Shown piece after piece: positions 10,530 through 21,535 of a DNA stretch of 64,000 nt (the first letter of the stretch is position 1; the number at the start of each line of letters is the position of its first letter). Where the stretch lies: the NCBI GenBank assembly GCA_946699065.1, contig CAMPDV010000084.1:372001-436000 (forward strand), read 5' to 3'. The stretch is from Loxodes magnus. Its lineage: Eukaryota; Ciliophora; Karyorelictea; Loxodida; Loxodidae. Position numbers and translations under genes: made by a program. The notes beneath the pieces were generated by a model. It saw only the letters and a program-made list of their open reading frames with translations, had not been told where the DNA came from and did not search any database.

Positions 10530-13500
10530 TTTGAAGTGTCTTTTTTATGAGTAATATTAGAACTTATAGCAAAAGATTCTAAATTTGTATATAGAAATAA
10601 TTTCACTTAACATAAATTTATTTAATTCAGTAAAAAATTGGAAATTATCTATTTCATTATCAATATCTTCGAAGTAAAAATGTGCAGTTTAGATTGACCT
10701 CATTTTGCTTGTGTGATCTTAAAAGAACTTTCCTTTTATTTTATCCTAAACTTTATTTAAGAATTTCTTACTTTCTTCAATATTCCAATAATTTATTTCA
10801 AAATATTAGGTTAGTTTCTCCAAATTTTTTAAATTTTTCAAATTAGCAATCTTCGTTTTATTAAATAGAAAAGCAATATCAAAGTCAGAATTTGTTTATG
10901 TTTCTTATTTTAATTTTAAATAAAATTATAAGCACCTCATAGTTATGTAATATTCAAATGATAGTCATTTCAAGTCTATGAAGCATAATTCGTTAAATGG
11001 ATAGTTTGAACTTTGAAGTGCACACCTTATCATTTTTCTTTAACTAGCATGCATAATTTTATTTTGCAAATGCCCCGTAGAATGCTCGTGCAATAACTTC
11101 TGAATCGTCTTCTGCTTAAGAGAATTAAAAAAAATTGAAAAATCTATTAAAAGTTTTAAGGAGTTATATTCTAATAACTTGAAAGCTTTAATATGTATCC
11201 ATTAGCACATTTCTTATAATTTTATGATATGTTTTAACAATGGAATTTATGATATTCGTTTTCATGAAAAGAATATCCCAAGTAAACTATTTTCTTGTAT
11301 ATTTTATTTTCTTTATTTTTGAAATTTAAGCATACATTAATTTTTAAAGTTTTTAATTCTTAGTTCGAAAGAATATATACTCGCACTTACTAGCATTAAG
11401 GTACAATTTTACTCATCCAAATATTGTTCACGTTGCTTTAATAAATAATTAATATGTTCTTTATTAAAATCAATATAAAATAATTTGTCCAAGCTTTAGT
11501 AACAAATACACGTACACAAATTTAAAATCCAAATCTTTTTTAATGAGTTTCCAAATACCTGATAACAATATCATAAAAATAATAGCTAGAACTATGTCAT
11601 GTGAACTTCCTTGCAATACTCCTTTACTATATTATAAATTTTTTGAAAGTGCGTAATCTAAAACAAGCCTAGTATCTAGATTATGATAAAATTATACAAA
11701 TACAAAATTAAGTGTTTGGCGTTCTTGGAGGTATTTCAACCTCTTTCCCGCCAGCCTCTAGAATGCTCTATAGGTTTAATATAAAAGTCTGAAAATCTCT
11801 ACAACTCTTCCCCTTGCCATGCATGTTGTCCTTTAATTCTTCTTTCACCTAGATGCTAGATATCTTTTTTCTTGTAATTTCCCCAAATTTGTTACAGTAT
11901 AATCTTTCTCTTTCTCTTGATAGCTTAATTGTTATTACTTCTTCCTTTTGTTCTCCAACTACTTCTAATAGTTTCAATATTCTTACTTGAAATTGAGAAA
12001 TTTCTAGCATCTTTTCCACAGATGCTTTTGAGAGTCACAATAATAACATCTTTTTGCTTGTCGTTTAGGTTTAAATCTTGAGTTATTTTCACCTTCAATT
12101 ATCATTGGATCATTCCTTTATTCTTTCAATTCCATTTAAAACTGCAATTTTTACTGATTTCCTTCTATTTTTTCTAATTTTCTGATCAATTCTTTCTGTT
12201 TCTAATGCTAGTTTTGAGATTAACTGCTTTAGTCTTGTGATATATTTAAAAATGTGTTAAGGTCTCTTTCTTAGGTCATGAGTCTCGATTCTATTTCCTC
12301 TGCAAGTTCAAGTTTTTCCATTAACTTCTTATTGTATTTTCTCAATTTTTGACCTCTTTCTAGAGGTCTAGCACCACTTTAATCAGCTAATCATAGCTTA
12401 TTTACTATTATGTGGTGAGATTCGAGACTTCCGAGCGCATAATATTCTTAGCCTATTTCCTAGGATTTTCTTCAGATGTGGGAGATTCATCCTGATTGAT
12501 AACCTTTTTGTTACCCTTTTCCTGATCCTATCCTTTCTAGAATGTCGTTAAATCCTAATTTTTAGGAGACGCGAAGAATCCTGGTTTGAATCCTGACATC
12601 TTTTATTAATATTTTTATGATAAAATGATTAAAAACATTTTATTAGGACAAGAGGTAGTTTTATTCTACATAAGTGCTAAACAATAATCTTCATTATTGT
12701 ACCAAACATTTTTTCAGCATCTATAATGGTTGTAAGTAGATGCTTTGATTTTCACCCCTTTCTATACAAATCAATAATTGATTATAAATTCGAATAAAAT
12801 GCATTGTTTGCCTACTCTTTAAAAATCCTTATTATGAGAGATGTATAATTATATCATAGTAAATATAACCATAGAGCCTTTAGTTCAAATTTTTATCATG
12901 TATTTCATAAGCTCAATAGGTCTTCAATTCCTCCAATTATTTTTATTTCCTTTTTTGTAAATTGTAATAATTCTTATTTGTTTTAGCTAATTAGGGATGG
13001 TTTACTTTCTCAACATGTTATTAATGAACCTTTATATTGCAAAATATTACTTCGTATTAGCATATTTAATGTAATTTTGTAAGATAAAATTTTGAAACTT
13101 CTCATAAAGCTTGCGAGATATTTTGCGTTTTTAATTCTTAAATTCACTTAAATCAGATATTATTGTTTTGAAATTGGTCTTATTCTGATTTTATTTCAAG
13201 ATTACTATTATTTTCAGATTTTTTATTACCAAGAATAAAAAATCTAATCTATAATTTATTTCTTTAATTTCTTATTTAAAGCCTTATTTTCTAAATCTAT
13301 GTTTCATAATTTCTTTTACATAGAGATAAATTATTCTATTTTGTTGAGTTATAAATTGAATGCTTTTATAACAAATAATAGACTAACACAATTATATAAA
13401 ATCAAATTTAAATTTGAATATTTTTTATATATCTATTGAAACTTAATTTTTCTTATTTCATCTAGATTTAATTTTATTAATCTTCTAGCAAATATAGATG

Positions 13501-13605
13501 AAAGAGCAATTTTAGTTGGAAGAAATTGCATCTTATACTCATGAAGTTGACATACTATTCAAATAATGCTTTTCTCTTAATTTTAGAAATAATTAAAATA
13601 AAAAT
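10530..13605 (-). pseudogene. LINE2 reverse-transcriptase relic (copy A)
   Basis: A second, more decayed LINE ORF2. On the minus strand: FINNMLRKQTIPNQLKQ and IIT-IYKKGNKNNWRNWRPI at about 12930-13060 (RT fingers, clearly related to FLNNMLRLGRIPEEL...KNWRPI of LINE1), DAEKMFGTI near 12690-12725 (domain A), then after a gag-only insertion GVLQGSSHDIV near 11600 (domain B'/QG), and KINVCLNF...KKIVYLGYSF near 11300-11370 (post-YADD thumb side). A final segment, LHEHSTGHLQNKIMHASQ to FYFEDIDNEIDNF (about 10640-11110), is a well-preserved C-terminal part of unknown fold. Several frames are needed. It abuts the 3' end of the minus-strand HGT gene at 13612. Copy B lacks 384 bp of the RT (A 11154-11537). 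Confidence 0.75.
11693..12626 (-). mobile_element. Gag-only non-LTR element inserted in LINE2 (copy A)
   Basis: This 934-bp element sits between RT domains of LINE2 and is flanked by the 12-bp direct repeat TTATGATAAAAT (11681-11692 and 12615-12626). On the minus strand a leader AAATATTAATAAAAG precedes ATG (MSGFKPGFFASPKNQD). A hydrophilic middle part follows and then a perfect CCHC knuckle C-YY-C-DSQK-H-LWKR-C at 12007-12048. The 3' end is CCAAGAACGCCAAACACTTAATTTTG, similar in layout to the 3' ends of the other gag-only elements. No enzyme domain is encoded. It is present at the same site in copy B (41082-42015), so this insertion predates the large duplication, unlike 5629-6478. Confidence 0.82.
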
Positions 13606-13611
13606 ATTTTT

Positions 13612-14797
13612 TCATTTAGTCTATTTACTTGTCTTCCCATAATCTTTTCTTTCGATTTCTTTCTTCTCTTCTTCTCCGAATAATCTTACTAAAACGCCAT
13701 AAGGAACAATTAGTCCTCTTCTACTTGAATACCATTCTATCTCATCTTTTGGAATTATAGTATAATCGTCAAATATTTCCTTCACTCCTCCTTCTGTTTC
13801 TTATTACTTTTCATAACTTTTAGGTCGTATCTTTATAGCTATTGCTACCTAAGCATATTTTAAGTTTTCTTTAGCAAAAGTTGTTTTTTATATTCTGCTA
13901 TACCATGGATGAGAGGCATAACATATATGAGGTGAAACGAATCACTTTCCCCACTCTTCTCTTGATGAATTTGTACCAATTCTTACTCCTTAATTAGTGA
14001 TATCTCCGTGTATGAGTAAATCTTTATGTGATATAATAGATTTAGCAGCTTCAGGATTAGTTCCATGGAAAACATTTTACCATTCTTCCCAGATATTATT
14101 TAACTAAGCAAAAACATATGGAACTTTTAATCCGAACCTTACTCATCCTCTAGGAATAATATAAGTTTCTCCACCTACAACTTGGGAGTTAATTCATTAT
14201 GTAGGAAAGCAAGTAGGACAGTAGCATCTATCACCTGAGGAATCGAAAAAATTGAAATCAAAATCTTTATTTTAAAGGAATTTTAAGCATTCGTTTGCAT
14301 ATGAACATTTATAGCTTTCGATTGGCTTTTAAAATAATTCATAAGAGATTTATTCTTTAATAGTTAGATTCTAATTAGTTAATACCCCCCTTTGTTTCAT
14401 CGTATAAAAGAGGATTTATTTTAATTAAAAATCCATAAATATATTAGTTTCCTCTTCTATTTGTTATGTAAACACCTTTAGATTATTCAACTAATCCTTC
14501 ATTTTCAATTAAAATAGAAAGGTTAAATCCTTATCTGAGATTTCTGTAAAACTAAACATAGGACTCTTCACAAGAATTTACTTGAGTGACACCTTGAAAT
14601 GATACATCTCCATTATGAAGTACATATTTTGTTTTCAGATAAGTTATAATCTCTGAAATATCGTTGGATTAGTAAAAAACTCTAGCTTTGTTCTTTATTT
14701 TAAAAGAGGAATCTGGTGGAAAATAAAACCATAGAAAACTATGCTATACCAATATTACTTTGCATTATAATATCATTAACTCATCGAACCCTAACAT
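13612..14797 (-). pseudogene. HGT-motif (PARP/ART-like) Cys-rich gene, minus copy A, frameshifted
   Basis: Same gene as 43002-44186, which is open. The start ATG at 14797 reads MLGFDELMILQCKVILVQ; domains as described for the plus copy at 17546-18727. In copy A a run of six C near 14391 (five in copy B) shifts the frame after KINPLLYDETKG, so the Cys-rich and HGT parts are out of frame. The end is placed at a TGA (13612-13614) after RKDYGKTSK; an in-frame TAG at 13621-13623 could also be the terminator. From the Cys-rich segment to near the end the DNA is almost identical to the plus copy, while the N-terminal half is clearly diverged, which suggests gene conversion between the two arms. A homopolymer sequencing error could explain the shift. 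Confidence 0.6.
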
Positions 14798-16830
14798 TTC
14801 TAAGGTTTTGATACTATTTTATAGAAGTGAAGAGCTTTATTCTAAAATAGATATACTTACTTTCTTGCTTTAAGAAAAAGAAATCTTAAGAGCTTTTCGT
14901 GGTTGAAACCATTCTTTTATTATAACTAGAAGCTTTTTCTTTATAAAGCTTTGAATATCCCTTATTAGAAATTTTATATCATAATTTTAAGAAAAATGGA
15001 CAGATTGTAAAATTATATCAGATATTAAAGAAAAAAATGCTATTTAAAAGGATAAATATCTATTAATTAAGTTTAATTGGAATTAAGAGAGATAAAGATG
15101 GTCTAACCTTATTAGAAATTTTTTTGATTAAATTCGAATATTCCAATACAATATTTTCTTAGTTTATATGAAGCTGCATATCTTTATATAAATGTAAAAA
15201 AGGTTAAAATTAGAGTTTTAGATAATAAATATTTGTTTTGTAATAGAAATTAAATCTAAGGATAACTTGGGGAAATTTAATTATAATATAATAACTAAAA
15301 TTTATTTTCTAGGCAGCAGAAAATTAAACTAATATAATAATTTTTATAATCAAAATTGATTGTTTTTCTTTAATCAGAAGTACTATTATTTCATAATTTA
15401 GATAAATATAACTTACCTACTTTTAAAAGCTAAATTAAAAAGTATACAGTTAACTTCTAATACAGTCCTTAACTTTTTTTTAAATCTAAAATCATTAAAT
15501 AAATAAACTGCAATCTAAATAATTGCAGCTAGATCTATATATATTGAATAATCATTCAAAAACTTTATAATAATTATGTAGAAAATGTTTTTGCTTAATT
15601 ATTTTCAATAAACAACACATTTTAATTTCTTAAAATTTGGTCTTTTTTATTTTATTATGATTTTAAATATTTAGTTCTTTATGTTTTTCATATTAATATT
15701 CTTAAATTAATGTTTAAAAATTTATTAAAATTAAACCTTTGAATATTATATCTCTAATTAGAGGTTTTATATTTAAAATTACTAAGATTTTATATATTTC
15801 CTCACTCTCTTTTTAAATAAAATCAAGCTTTTTAGTATAAAATTTATTTAAAGCTTTTAATAAGTCACTTATCCCTGTACTTTTCGATTTAAATCAAATA
15901 TGCAAAATTTATTAAATTATTATTGTTCTGTATTTTACCTATTTCGTGCTTTTAAAGAATCCAAACATTGGAAACATTTTATAGGTCTATTTTTTAATTA
16001 TTTGAATATGCTTAAAAATAAATTTCACTTAAATACTTTAGTTATACTTCTATATTATAACCTCCTATATATTAATTAATAATGCTATAATTTAGGCTAT
16101 TTATTATTGTATCTTATAAGGGAAATTTAATTCAGTTATCATATTCAATATAGGTTTGGTATTTAGTTAAAAGTAAAATTTTAATGGTAGATGTTTCTAT
16201 TTCATATATAGTAATTCATAACTATTACTCTAATTTAGATGGTATATGCACAAATATTTTTAACAATAAATAAACTAAACTATTTTTGAAGAATACATTA
16301 TGAAGTTTGTATAACTTGTTAAATCTTTAACCCTTCTTTATCATAAATTTTGATTATTATTAAGAACTAAACATTTTATATAAGCAGCTTCTTATTGTTA
16401 AATCATATTTACTATTTTAAATTTTTAGGTTAGGAGTGCATTAATCTCACTTTCAAGCTTTTTTTAATATAAAATCTCTTATATTTTAGATCATTTAATC
16501 TGGAATAATTTCTATTAGCAAACACCTTAAATTTTTACTTTTCAGCAGTAAAATTTCTAATGATTTTGGCTTTGATCGGATAATTAAAGATTGAAAGTAA
16601 AAAATGTATTTATAATGAACGTTCAAACTGAAGTAACTATAAAGGTATAAAATTAATATTCTTTGATTCTGATAGCATTTAGTTTAGTTAATTCATCTTT
16701 TCTTTGTTAATAAGCATTAAGATAAACTTTACATACATTCCATTTCTCAAATCTTTGGAATAAAAATTCTCTTAACTACTGTTTTTATAACCAATATAAC
16801 CATAAAAATAGTAGTTAAATATAAAATATC
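14798..16830. other. Intergenic region between divergent HGT genes, nothing recognised
   Basis: Two kilobases of AT-rich sequence upstream of the minus-strand HGT gene. No domain or repeat was recognised on either strand. It must contain the promoter region of the minus gene, but no promoter motif can be named. It is conserved with few changes in copy B (44187-46213). Confidence 0.4.
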
Positions 16831-17005
16831 ATGGAAAAACCAGAGTATTATGATTATTCTCATGCTAAGTGAAAAGTGAAGGATGCTATATTTGAAGATA
16901 TAGAAATAAAACTTTTTGCAGTCAAAACTAACTAAACTAAAAGAAAAGTAATCTGCTAGTATTTAAGAAAGAAGTAAGCTTAAAGTTAGTTATTCCATAA
17001 CAAAT
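16831..17005 (+). CDS. Possible small gene or 5' exon, unknown (copy A)
   Basis: Starting at an ATG, the plus strand reads MEKPEYYDYSHAKWKVKDAI and continues FEDIEIKLFAVKTNQTKRKV, a plausible acidic-then-basic protein start with W from TGA. The reading becomes uninformative AT-rich sequence after about 60 residues. It lies 540 bases upstream of the minisatellite-flanked plus-strand HGT gene in the same direction, so it may be an upstream exon or an independent small gene. Conserved in copy B at 46214-46388. Evidence rests on composition only. Confidence 0.3.
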
Positions 17006-17220
17006 TTACAATTTAAATAAATAATATTGTAGTTATAATAAGCAGAATCTAGCTTTTAAGGAAGCTTTATAATAATTTTTGGCTTTCTATATTAAAAAAA
17101 TAAATTTTTTCAAAATTCAAATACTTTATATCAAACTTTAGCTTATAAGTTAATCTAAAATTTTAAAAATTGCAAAATATATCCCATTTTTCTTAGATCA
17201 AAATCAATTCATTTAAGAAA

Positions 17221-17302
17221 AAAAGCTAATAAAAGCTAATAAAAGCTAATAAAAGCTAATAAAAACTAATAAAAATCTAACAAAAGCTAATAAAAGCTAA
17301 TT
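17221..17302 (+). repeat. 10-bp minisatellite AAAAGCTAAT, about 8 units (copy A)
   Basis: Tandem units AAAAGCTAAT with minor variants (AAAAACTAAT, AAAAATCTAA). It lies about 250 bases upstream of the plus-strand HGT gene. Copy B has about 165 bp of the same repeat at 46613-46777, roughly twice as many units. Confidence 0.95.
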
Positions 17303-17545
17303 ATATTGAAATAAATCTTTGATTCAATATAAAATTAATGTTATACTTTACATTTTCCTTTATTAGAATGTCATATACAATTCTAATAAATGATTATACA
17401 ATTATTATAAAAGCTAATCCAAGAAGGTTGTTATAAATGTACAAGTCGCAAGTGTATTAGGATTTCTTTTTCCTATAAAGCGGTAAGATTACTTATTATA
17501 GGAGTAAGCAATTCTTTGCATTCAAATGCTTTGAAAACTATGGAA

Positions 17546-18727
17546 ATGTTGAGGTTTCCTGATAAATTGATTTAGGCGTGTTTAGTGTAAGTAATCAATT
17601 ATGAATCAAGCTCCTGGTTATGAATAGTTCTTCCTAAAGATTCTGCGTATAAATAGAATGGTAGAATATGCGCTTTTTACGCCAGCTAAAATATTGAGGA
17701 TATAATAAAAATCCTAAAAACAAAGCATGTTTTGCATAAAGGTGATGTACTGTTTGATGATTCTATTTGGAGTAACTCTTGCAGTGATTCTTATGTATAA
17801 TTTAGTGGAAAAAAGTAGCCTGGAATTAATCTTTAAGTTTCAGTAGAAAAAGAAAGCTTAACTGTATAATATGGAGACATTTATGAGACAAATAGAAGAG
17901 GAATTTAATAAATACTTAAGATAGGAATAAAAATAACTCCTTCATAATATAATGAAACATATGATTATAATAAACTCCAAGTAAATATTAAAAGCAGCAC
18001 TACCTAAGTATAATATTTACCAATAAAATGCCAATATAACTGCTCTTATGCTAAATAGTGCAAATAATTATTAGAATTTAAAAATTTTGATTTTGACTTT
18101 TTCGATTCCTCAGGTGATAGATGTTATTGTTCTACTTGCTTTCCTACATAATGAATTAACTCCCAAGTTGTAGGTGGAGAAACTTACATTATTCCTAGAG
18201 GATGAGTAAGGTTCGGATTAAAAGTTCCATATGTTTTTGCTTAGTTAAATAATATCTGGGAAGAATGGTAAAATGTTTTCCATGGAACTAATCCTGAAGC
18301 TGCTAAATCTATTATATCACATAAAGATTTACTCATACACGGAGATATCACTAATTAAGGAGTAAGAATTGGTACAAATTCATCAAGAGAAGAGTGGGGA
18401 AAGTGATTCGTTTCACCTCATATATGTTATGCCTCTCATCCATGGTATAGCAGAATATAAAACACACTTTTTTTAAATAAAGGCTGTAAATATGCTTAGA
18501 TAGCAATAGCTATAAAGATACGACCTAAAAGTTATGAAAAGTAATAAGAAACAGAAGGAGGAGTGAAGGAAATATTTGACGATTATACTATAATTCCAAA
18601 AGATGAGATAGAATGGTATTCCGATAAAAGAGGCTCTCTTGTTCCTTATGGTGTTTTAGTAAGATTGTTCGGAGAAGAAGAGAAGAAAGAAATCGAAAGA
18701 AAAGATTATGAAAGGAAATTCAAGTGA
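17546..18727 (+). CDS. HGT-motif (PARP/ART-like) Cys-rich protein, plus copy A
   Basis: About 393 residues from ATG 17546 (MLRFPDKLIQACLVQVINYE) to a TGA at 18725-18727. An N-terminal part has ILKTKHVLHKGDVLF. A Cys cluster (C-QYN-CSYAKQC at residues about 160-172, then GDRCYCSTC at about 189-198) could bind zinc. Then come ETYIIPRGWVRFGLKV (W is TGA), FHGTNPEAAKSIISHKDLL near residue 244, SPHICYAS near 290 and PKDEIEW near 355. HGT, a later Tyr and a late Glu in this order recall the H-Y-E core of PARP/ADP-ribosyltransferase folds, but the assignment is by motif only. It diverges from its paralogue at 13612-14797. No in-frame shift is seen. It is the best-preserved cargo gene of the repeat. 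Confidence 0.65.
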
Positions 18728-20297
18728 TTAGATAGTACTTTATATTCAGATTTAAAATTATTTGCTGTGAAAAAGTAGCAAAATTTTTTACTATTGCATA
18801 AATAAATATAAACACAAATTTATTTTTAAGCAATTTTGACGAATATACATATAATATTACAAAGCAATGAAATGAAATCCAGTTTAACATTAGTAAAAGA
18901 TAACTAGTTTATAAGGTTAAAATAATAGAATATTATGGTATACATTTTCTTATAAACAAGTTTTTTTTTCTTGAATTATCTAATGCAAATGCATTTATGA
19001 CTAACTCAAAAATAATATAAGGTGCTTTTTTCAAAATTTAAAGCATTCTCATTTAGTAAATGTAAAACGCAGGGATTTCTTTGATATATTATTCAAAGAA
19101 ATTAGAATTTAATAAAAATAAGCATTTTATAAATTTTCGCAAGTTACAAAATTTAGTTATTAATGAAAATTAATACTTACTTATTGCCTTTAATTAAGAA
19201 GGTATAAAATAGTGATAATTTAATATTTGACATATATTAAGCGATAATAGAAGTCAAATGAATATAATTTTTTATGAATTATAAAATTGTCAAAAGCTTT
19301 AGAAAAAAGTTATATATTATGATGCTTAAGTTTAAGAATTTAATTTATAATATAAAATATTTTTTTTGTAAATTTTGTTATTATATAAATAAATATTATA
19401 TTAATAGATACCTTCAAATAAGTTTTGTAATTTTTTTATTTTATAAATTTATTTTTTAAGAATTAAATAATATTTTTAATAGTTATCTTTTTCAATTTAC
19501 TTCTATGAGTTATATAATTTCGTGGTCATATATCATTAGGACTTCAAATAATTTACTATTTAACTTATTATATCAAATTTAATACTAAACTCAAGCTTAA
19601 TAAATATGCTTATTTTCATTTATTTTAAATGATATTAAGTCACTTTATGTAAATATCCTTTTCTATTAATCTCTTTCTCTATAATAAAGACATTTATAGA
19701 CATTCTTTTATGTATAATTTATAAATAATGAGATGCTTTCTAACTTGTTTAAATTCTTTTTAAATAAGCCTATCTATAGCGAAGAAATAGTTATACTTAA
19801 ATCCTTATTTTAGAAAAGTGAGTCTCTAATTAAATCTTTATCAATATTGCTGCTAATTTTCTTAGTATCCTTTCTAATTCCTTCACCTTCTTTTAAAATT
19901 GTTGCTTATTATTTTCTTCTCTTTCCATAATCTATTTTCCTTAAAATTATAGACTTATTTATTAGACTGAGAAGAATATCAGAAAGTAGAAAGAATGATT
20001 GCATAAGCGAATGAGTAGATAATTGGATGATAATAATGATATAATTAACATAGAAAGTTATATTAAATAGAGAACACTATTATAAGTATTAATCCAATCA
20101 AAAGAATAATAAGAGCAAAGAAGTATTATTTGCTTACCTATTAAAAGTGTTTTAGTGTTAAATTTTGGAAAAGCCATAGAATTATATCATATGAAAAGAA
20201 GTATTAATCTTAGTTTTATTTTAGAAAGGATTCTAATACCTTTATTTTTAATTCATATAGTTAAAATTTACTTATTACTTTTTTCTGAAATTTCCTG
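18728..20297. other. Right end of repeat copy A, AT-rich
   Basis: No recognisable gene. A 61-codon plus-strand ORF at 19274-19459 is identical in copy B but is low-complexity F/I/Y/K, so it is not called. On the minus strand a purine-rich segment near 19640-19930 starts MEREENNKQQFQKKVKELER and continues as a short charged helix; it could be a small coiled-coil gene, but frames change after about 40 residues. The repeat ends at 20297 in CTGAAATTTCCT, with no obvious terminal hairpin. Confidence 0.35.
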
Positions 20298-21535
20298 TAA
20301 AAACTAAATATATGTAATTAAATTATCATTACATAATGATGCTTATTAAGTAATAAAAATAGCTTTTATTAAAAGACTAAAAATTAAAAGCAGACTGGTA
20401 TTCAACCCACAACCCTCAGCTTAGAAAGTTGATACGTTTCCATTGCATCTTATGTTTTAAATAAATATTTTAAAAGAATATTAAAAATTAGCTCATAATC
20501 TCTTATTTTTAAACTATTTATAATTATTTTTTAATTAGCTATTAATTAAATAGCATTATCTACTTATATTGATAAAAATACCTTCATCTAAAAATTACAA
20601 AAATATTAGCAAAACTAAGTTTTTGTTAAAAATATTAAATTTTCCTCTATTATATAATTATCTTTTTATTACATTTAATTAAATTTTAATCAATAAATAC
20701 TAAAATTCTTAAAGCAATATAATATCAAGCTATTAAAGTGAATATAAATTATTATACTAGGTTATATTTTTAGATAAGAACATTTAGCATAATATTTTAT
20801 ACTAATTAATGTAAAATCTAGGTATAAACATTAAGACTATTACATCTAAAATAGCTTGCTAGTTTTATTTAACTAAATATAACAAACACAAGAGGACGCT
20901 ATTTTATTATTCTAGCTAGCGTAAGTAGAAGGCTTAAGGAATATTAAGAAGTTTTATTAAATTTATAAATATTTTAATTAGTTTGATATAGAATTAAATC
21001 AATTATTATAGAGTATTCATTATAAGCTTTATCTTATTTAGTTAAAATTCCTTATAATTAGCATTTCTAGATAAATTCAATCCTTATATTACTTTATATC
21101 GTCCAACTCTTAAAATTATAATGCTTTTCTCTTACATTAACCTTTTTAAAGGACTAATATATTAATGGGAAATAATTAAGATTTATATACTTAGAGGTAT
21201 AATAAAATTTATGACTCTTAAAACTTGAGAGCTATGTAATATTCTTCAAAATTAGATGGGAGAATGTAAAATAAGAGCATGTGACAAGTAATTTTTGATT
21301 TAAATACATGCAGAGTTATTCAATTCCTACAGATTAAGATTCATAATTTATTTAAAATTCATCTATAAGAATCCAGCAGTCTTTTGAGCAATAATATTTG
21401 TAACCATTTAATAAAATAGACATTTGAGCAACTAAATAAATATATTTGAAGCTTTAAGCATTGATGTTCTACTAATAAACTTAATGCATGAAAATCTAAA
21501 TTTTTATATTTAGAAGTTAAATTTAAATTAATAAT
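20298..21535. other. Unique DNA between repeat copies, no protein gene seen
   Basis: About 1.2 kb of AT-rich single-copy sequence. Apart from the tRNA-like relic at 20389-20458 and a short palindrome ATCATTA-CA-TAATGAT near 20330, nothing was recognised. The last part is the upstream region of the receptor fragment starting at 21536. Confidence 0.4.
20389..20458 (-). tRNA. Degenerate tRNA-Arg(UCU)-like sequence outside the repeat
   Basis: On the minus strand ATGCAATGGAAACG matches a tRNA-Arg D arm, TCAAC-TTTCTAA-GCTGA forms an anticodon arm with anticodon TCT and one mismatch, and GGTTGTGGGTTGAATACC resembles the variable region and T arm. The T loop lacks one base of the GTTCGAAT consensus and the acceptor ends do not pair. 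It is a tRNA pseudogene or tRNA-derived repeat rather than a working tRNA. Related to 10437-10510 and 40210-40282. Confidence 0.45.

Larger units (their letters stand above)
1..20297 (+). mobile_element. Large Helitron-associated repeat, copy A (left end outside window)
   Basis: Positions 1-20297 are repeated almost base for base at 27043-49769. The copies differ by scattered substitutions and a few large indels: an 850-bp insertion at 5629-6478 in A, a 384-bp deletion in B relative to A 11154-11537, a 3.4-kb tandem duplication in B, and a longer minisatellite in B. Similarity stops at 20297, after the shared sequence CTGAAATTTCCT. The window opens in the middle of the helicase gene, so the 5' end of this copy is not visible. 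Cargo in order: helicase, USP-like gene, minus-strand K/Q-rich gene, LINE1, LINE2, divergent HGT-motif gene pair. No terminal inverted repeats or CTRR end were recognised, so assignment to a single Helitron is inference from the Rep/helicase gene. Confidence 0.75.

Noticed and set aside
19274..19459. 61-codon ORF identical in both repeat copies
   Set aside because: Identity is explained by the recent duplication; composition is the F/I/Y/K mix expected of AT-rich DNA, with no motif.
20320..20345. Palindrome ATCATTA-CA-TAATGAT just after the end of copy A as a Helitron 3' hairpin
   Set aside because: It lies outside the similarity boundary (20297) and is absent after copy B, so it is not part of the repeat.
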